This document shows, piece by piece, positions 61,886 to 64,000 of a DNA stretch of 64,000 nucleotides. The notes below the pieces were generated by a model that saw nothing but the letters and a program-made list of their open reading frames with translations, ran no database searches and was not told the origin of the DNA. Source of the DNA: Sepioteuthis lessoniana (Eukaryota > Mollusca > Cephalopoda > Myopsida > Loliginidae); the NCBI GenBank assembly GCA_963585895.1, contig OY757939.1, positions 56,808,509 to 56,872,508 on the forward strand, written 5' to 3'. The translations under genes were made by a program, and so were the position numbers. Each line of letters opens with the position of its first letter. Position 1 is the first letter of the stretch.

Positions 61886-61933
<48 letters not shown>

Positions 61934-61975
61934 GCAGAGACATCATTGGTATATATATATATATATATATATATA
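61881..61975. repeat. (TA)n tracts
   Basis: Two (TA)n runs at 61888-61930 and 61951-61974 separated by TTAAGCAGAGACATCATTGG. Confidence 0.85.
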
Positions 61976-61996
61976 GAATTAACTTAAATCGCTAGT

Positions 61997-62048
61997 CGAA
62001 AATCTTCTACTAAAGTTTCACCTTAACGGATCATCAGGAAGTTTCGCC
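61997..62048 (-). ncRNA. Hammerhead-ribozyme-like motif (type I) in the PLE 3' end
   Basis: On the minus strand: CTGATGA (complement of 62031-62037), stem II as in the 15.8-kb copy, GAAA (62016-62019), two-pair stem III with TTTA loop, cleavage-site A (62008). Stem I pairs CTTC with GAAG and then CGAAA (62042-62046) with TTTTCG (61997-62002) with small bulges. The outer stem I differs in sequence from the copy at 15852-15908 yet still pairs, which supports the fold. Confidence 0.6.
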
Positions 62049-62172
62049 TAAACCATTCTAAGGAGAAATTGCCTTTATTCACCAAAAACCTCCACCTATC
62101 CTAAAATTTGCATAAAAAAAAAAAAAAAAAAAAAAAAAATAAATAAATAAAAAAAAAAACCTATAACATTTC

Positions 62173-63991
62173 CTAATTATATAGTAACCACGCTCTTTTG
62201 TGTATACAACTATTCAACACCTCCGATCTTTTGTTTAGCATATTCTTACTTTTACAATCTGCTATTATCAATTTTTCCTCCATACAAAGATTACAGGTTC
62301 TATTACCTGCCCTATATTTGCGGCATTTCTTTATTACTTCCCATTTCATTATCGGATCTACTCCCATTTTTTCCTTAATCTCCCACACATAACTAGATAA
62401 CGCAGTGCTATATCTGTATCTTTCGTGCGAAAAACTTGTTCTATGGTTATAGTACCTAGTTTTAAAATCCCCTTGGGTTGACCCAAAATATATCTTTTTA
62501 TCTCTCTTATTATTCGAATCAGTATATACCTCTACTTTATACACTACACACTCCTGCTTACACTTTCCCTCGAGAGGACACCTACCCTTATCCCTACAGT
62601 TGCATTTGTCAATCACCTTATGCTTCTTTGTACCTAATTTGGCTATATTACTCCTATTTATTATTCCATTAATGTTTGGCATGCAACTGTAACTTAACTT
62701 AATACAATTCTTATTAAATATCTTATATAATTGGCTCCCGATAGGGAAGTTTCTTTTTAATATCTTGAAGAACTCTTTTCCCAAGTTATTAACTACTTCC
62801 ATGTTGTAAGGGGGATTAAACCATAAGATTTTTCTAGGTCTATTTCTCCTACCTTGTGTTCCAATTCTATCCCTATCCTTATATTCTAAATTAACCCTAT
62901 ATCCGTCATTTTTTAGAGCCTCCTCATATTCCTGCTTAGTTCGTTCAAAAATTTCCCTGTTGGAGGAGTTATTAGATAATCTATGTTCTATTCCTTTAGG
63001 TACATGTTTAAAGACCTGTATTGGGTGATTAGATCCCCTGTTTACATAACGCAGATCCTGGTTCCTTTTTCTAAATGGAGATACTGTTCCACTATATAAG
63101 TTTAAAGTAATATCAAGATAATCAGTTATTTTTAAATCTGTTGTTACATCCAACCTAAATCCAAAGTCATCAAACAGCTTATACAATTTTTTTTCTAATC
63201 CCATCACACTTCCTCGGCGTACTTTTATCCACTATAATCAGCCCGTCGTCTCTATACAATCCATGATTATTAGGTTCCATAATCTTATTAATGTTATATA
63301 GTAATAGACATCCGACGAGCTCACAAATTTCCGCACCATCATATGCTCCGATCGAAACGTCAAAATTTCCACCCTCCCCTTTTTTTATCCATACACTATC
63401 TTCATAATATAACAATGTTTTGCGACAATGCTTAATTATTTCTACCTTATCTAGAGGTATAATCATATATTCTTTAGCTAAATCTAACGCCCTATCCAAT
63501 GTCTTTTCTGTTATTGAAGGATAAAAATCCTTTATATCATACTTAATAAAGGAGCACCTATTATCCTTCTCATACTCCTCAAACCACTTAATACAATCAT
63601 TAGTGCTCCTCCACTGGTTGATGCTCAATGCCCTTCTAAGTGATTCACATATTTCTTGTACGATTATCTTACTAATCCTACCTATTTGAGTCTTGGCCGG
63701 GTTAATGAGCCTACATTCCGGACTCGTCTTGAAATCACTTTTATGGTCTTTTATAGTAATAAAACAATTCTTGGTATTGTATTTTTCTACCCTATCAACA
63801 ATACCTAATTTATGCGCTAACATCTTCGCTTCCTTATTTAACTCTTTTTCTAGATTAGGTGGTGCCTTCTTATAGTTCTTAACCACCTCTTTAAATATCA
63901 TTTCCCTATATTTTTCCTTTTCCATCTTATATAAATTGCCCGACTTATCTGACTTTACAAATATTTTTCCGGACTCCTTAAATTTCCTCAT
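62173..63991 (-). CDS. PLE reverse transcriptase plus GIY-YIG endonuclease, one frameshift
   Basis: The protein copies RNA into DNA at a nicked target. The first frame (63991-63179, 270 codons) has the RT motif A YDIKDFYPSI at residues 151-160, GAYDGAE at 216-222 and the catalytic YRDD at 246-249, all intact. The second frame (63207-62173) continues the palm/thumb, then has a cysteine cluster CNCRDKGRCPLEGKCKQEC (202-220) and a GIY-YIG core: VVYKVEV, IYFGSTQGDFKTRYYNH, and a candidate catalytic Glu in CNLCMEEK (310-311). The frames are joined at a run of eight A (63187-63194 region); one A fewer would restore a single frame, so this is either a fresh mutation or a sequencing slip. The start is uncertain because the element runs off the window. 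C-terminal GIY-YIG order excludes the permuted Naiad/Chlamys type; a Neptune-like lineage is possible. It could be recently active. Confidence 0.8.
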
Positions 63992-64000
63992 GTCCTCATA

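Larger units (their letters stand above)
61976..64000 (-). mobile_element. Penelope-like element, nearly complete, 5' end beyond the window
   Basis: In minus-strand order it has a long ORF (reverse transcriptase then GIY-YIG nuclease), an A/T-rich 3' untranslated part, and a 3' end with a hammerhead-like fold that stops at (TA)n. The 3' end recurs alone at 15765-15925. Confidence 0.8.

Overview
This is an AT-rich animal genomic window that is almost entirely repeats. There is no bacterial-style gene organisation, and no complete host gene or functional RNA gene could be recognised. The mix of elements points to an invertebrate metazoan: truncated RTE-clade and R4/Dong-like LINEs, Penelope-like retroelements (PLEs), tRNA-headed SINEs, solo LTRs, mariner and hAT fragments, and long (TA)n, (CTTT)n and (CA)n tracts. 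I lean towards a mollusc, perhaps a cephalopod, but that is an inference from repeat style and not a proof.

The commonest unit is one I call family U. It is a retroposon of about 550-580 bp starting TTGCCTAGTCGG, with an internally reiterated AT-rich body and a 3' hairpin (GGCATTAAATAACC...GGTTGATATGCC) followed by an (AACC)n tail. Several copies have 11-15 bp target-site duplications (TSDs). The same hairpin ends the tRNA-headed SINE family I call S2. A second tRNA-headed SINE family, T, shares the head and middle of S2 but has another tail. These modules look shuffled between families.

Layout: 0-4 kb holds an LTR end, a U copy, a PLE insertion with a GIY-YIG remnant, and an RTE insertion inside another U copy. 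4-10 kb holds U and S2 copies, a (TTTC)n array and unassigned DNA. 10-16 kb holds LINE fragments, tail-hairpin arrays, a solo LTR and a PLE 3' end with a hammerhead-ribozy­me-like fold. 16-26 kb holds LTR, U, SINE and mariner copies and an inverted SINE pair. 26-34 kb holds a (CTTT)n array, a U copy with five tandem tails, RTE, and four head-to-tail R4-like LINE ends with a 275-bp palindrome. 34-46 kb holds SINEs, U copies, a segmental tandem duplication, a hAT MITE, a mariner remnant and a degenerate R4-like LINE. 46.5-48.3 kb is a purine-rich minisatellite and 51.9-54.8 kb a 63/67-bp satellite with a 907-bp higher-order repeat. 55-62 kb holds more SINE, U and RTE copies and a second hammerhead-like fold. 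62-64 kb holds a nearly intact PLE (reverse transcriptase plus GIY-YIG endonuclease, one frameshift) carrying its own hammerhead in the 3' region.

A few short stretches look like host exons because they have one fully open frame, coding-like base use and splice signals: 26159-26238, 40107-40248 and 51088-51124 on the plus strand, and 58483-58593, 39522-39602 and 22702-22861 on the minus strand. Intron phases are compatible within each set. I could not identify either putative protein, and their interleaving on opposite strands makes caution necessary.
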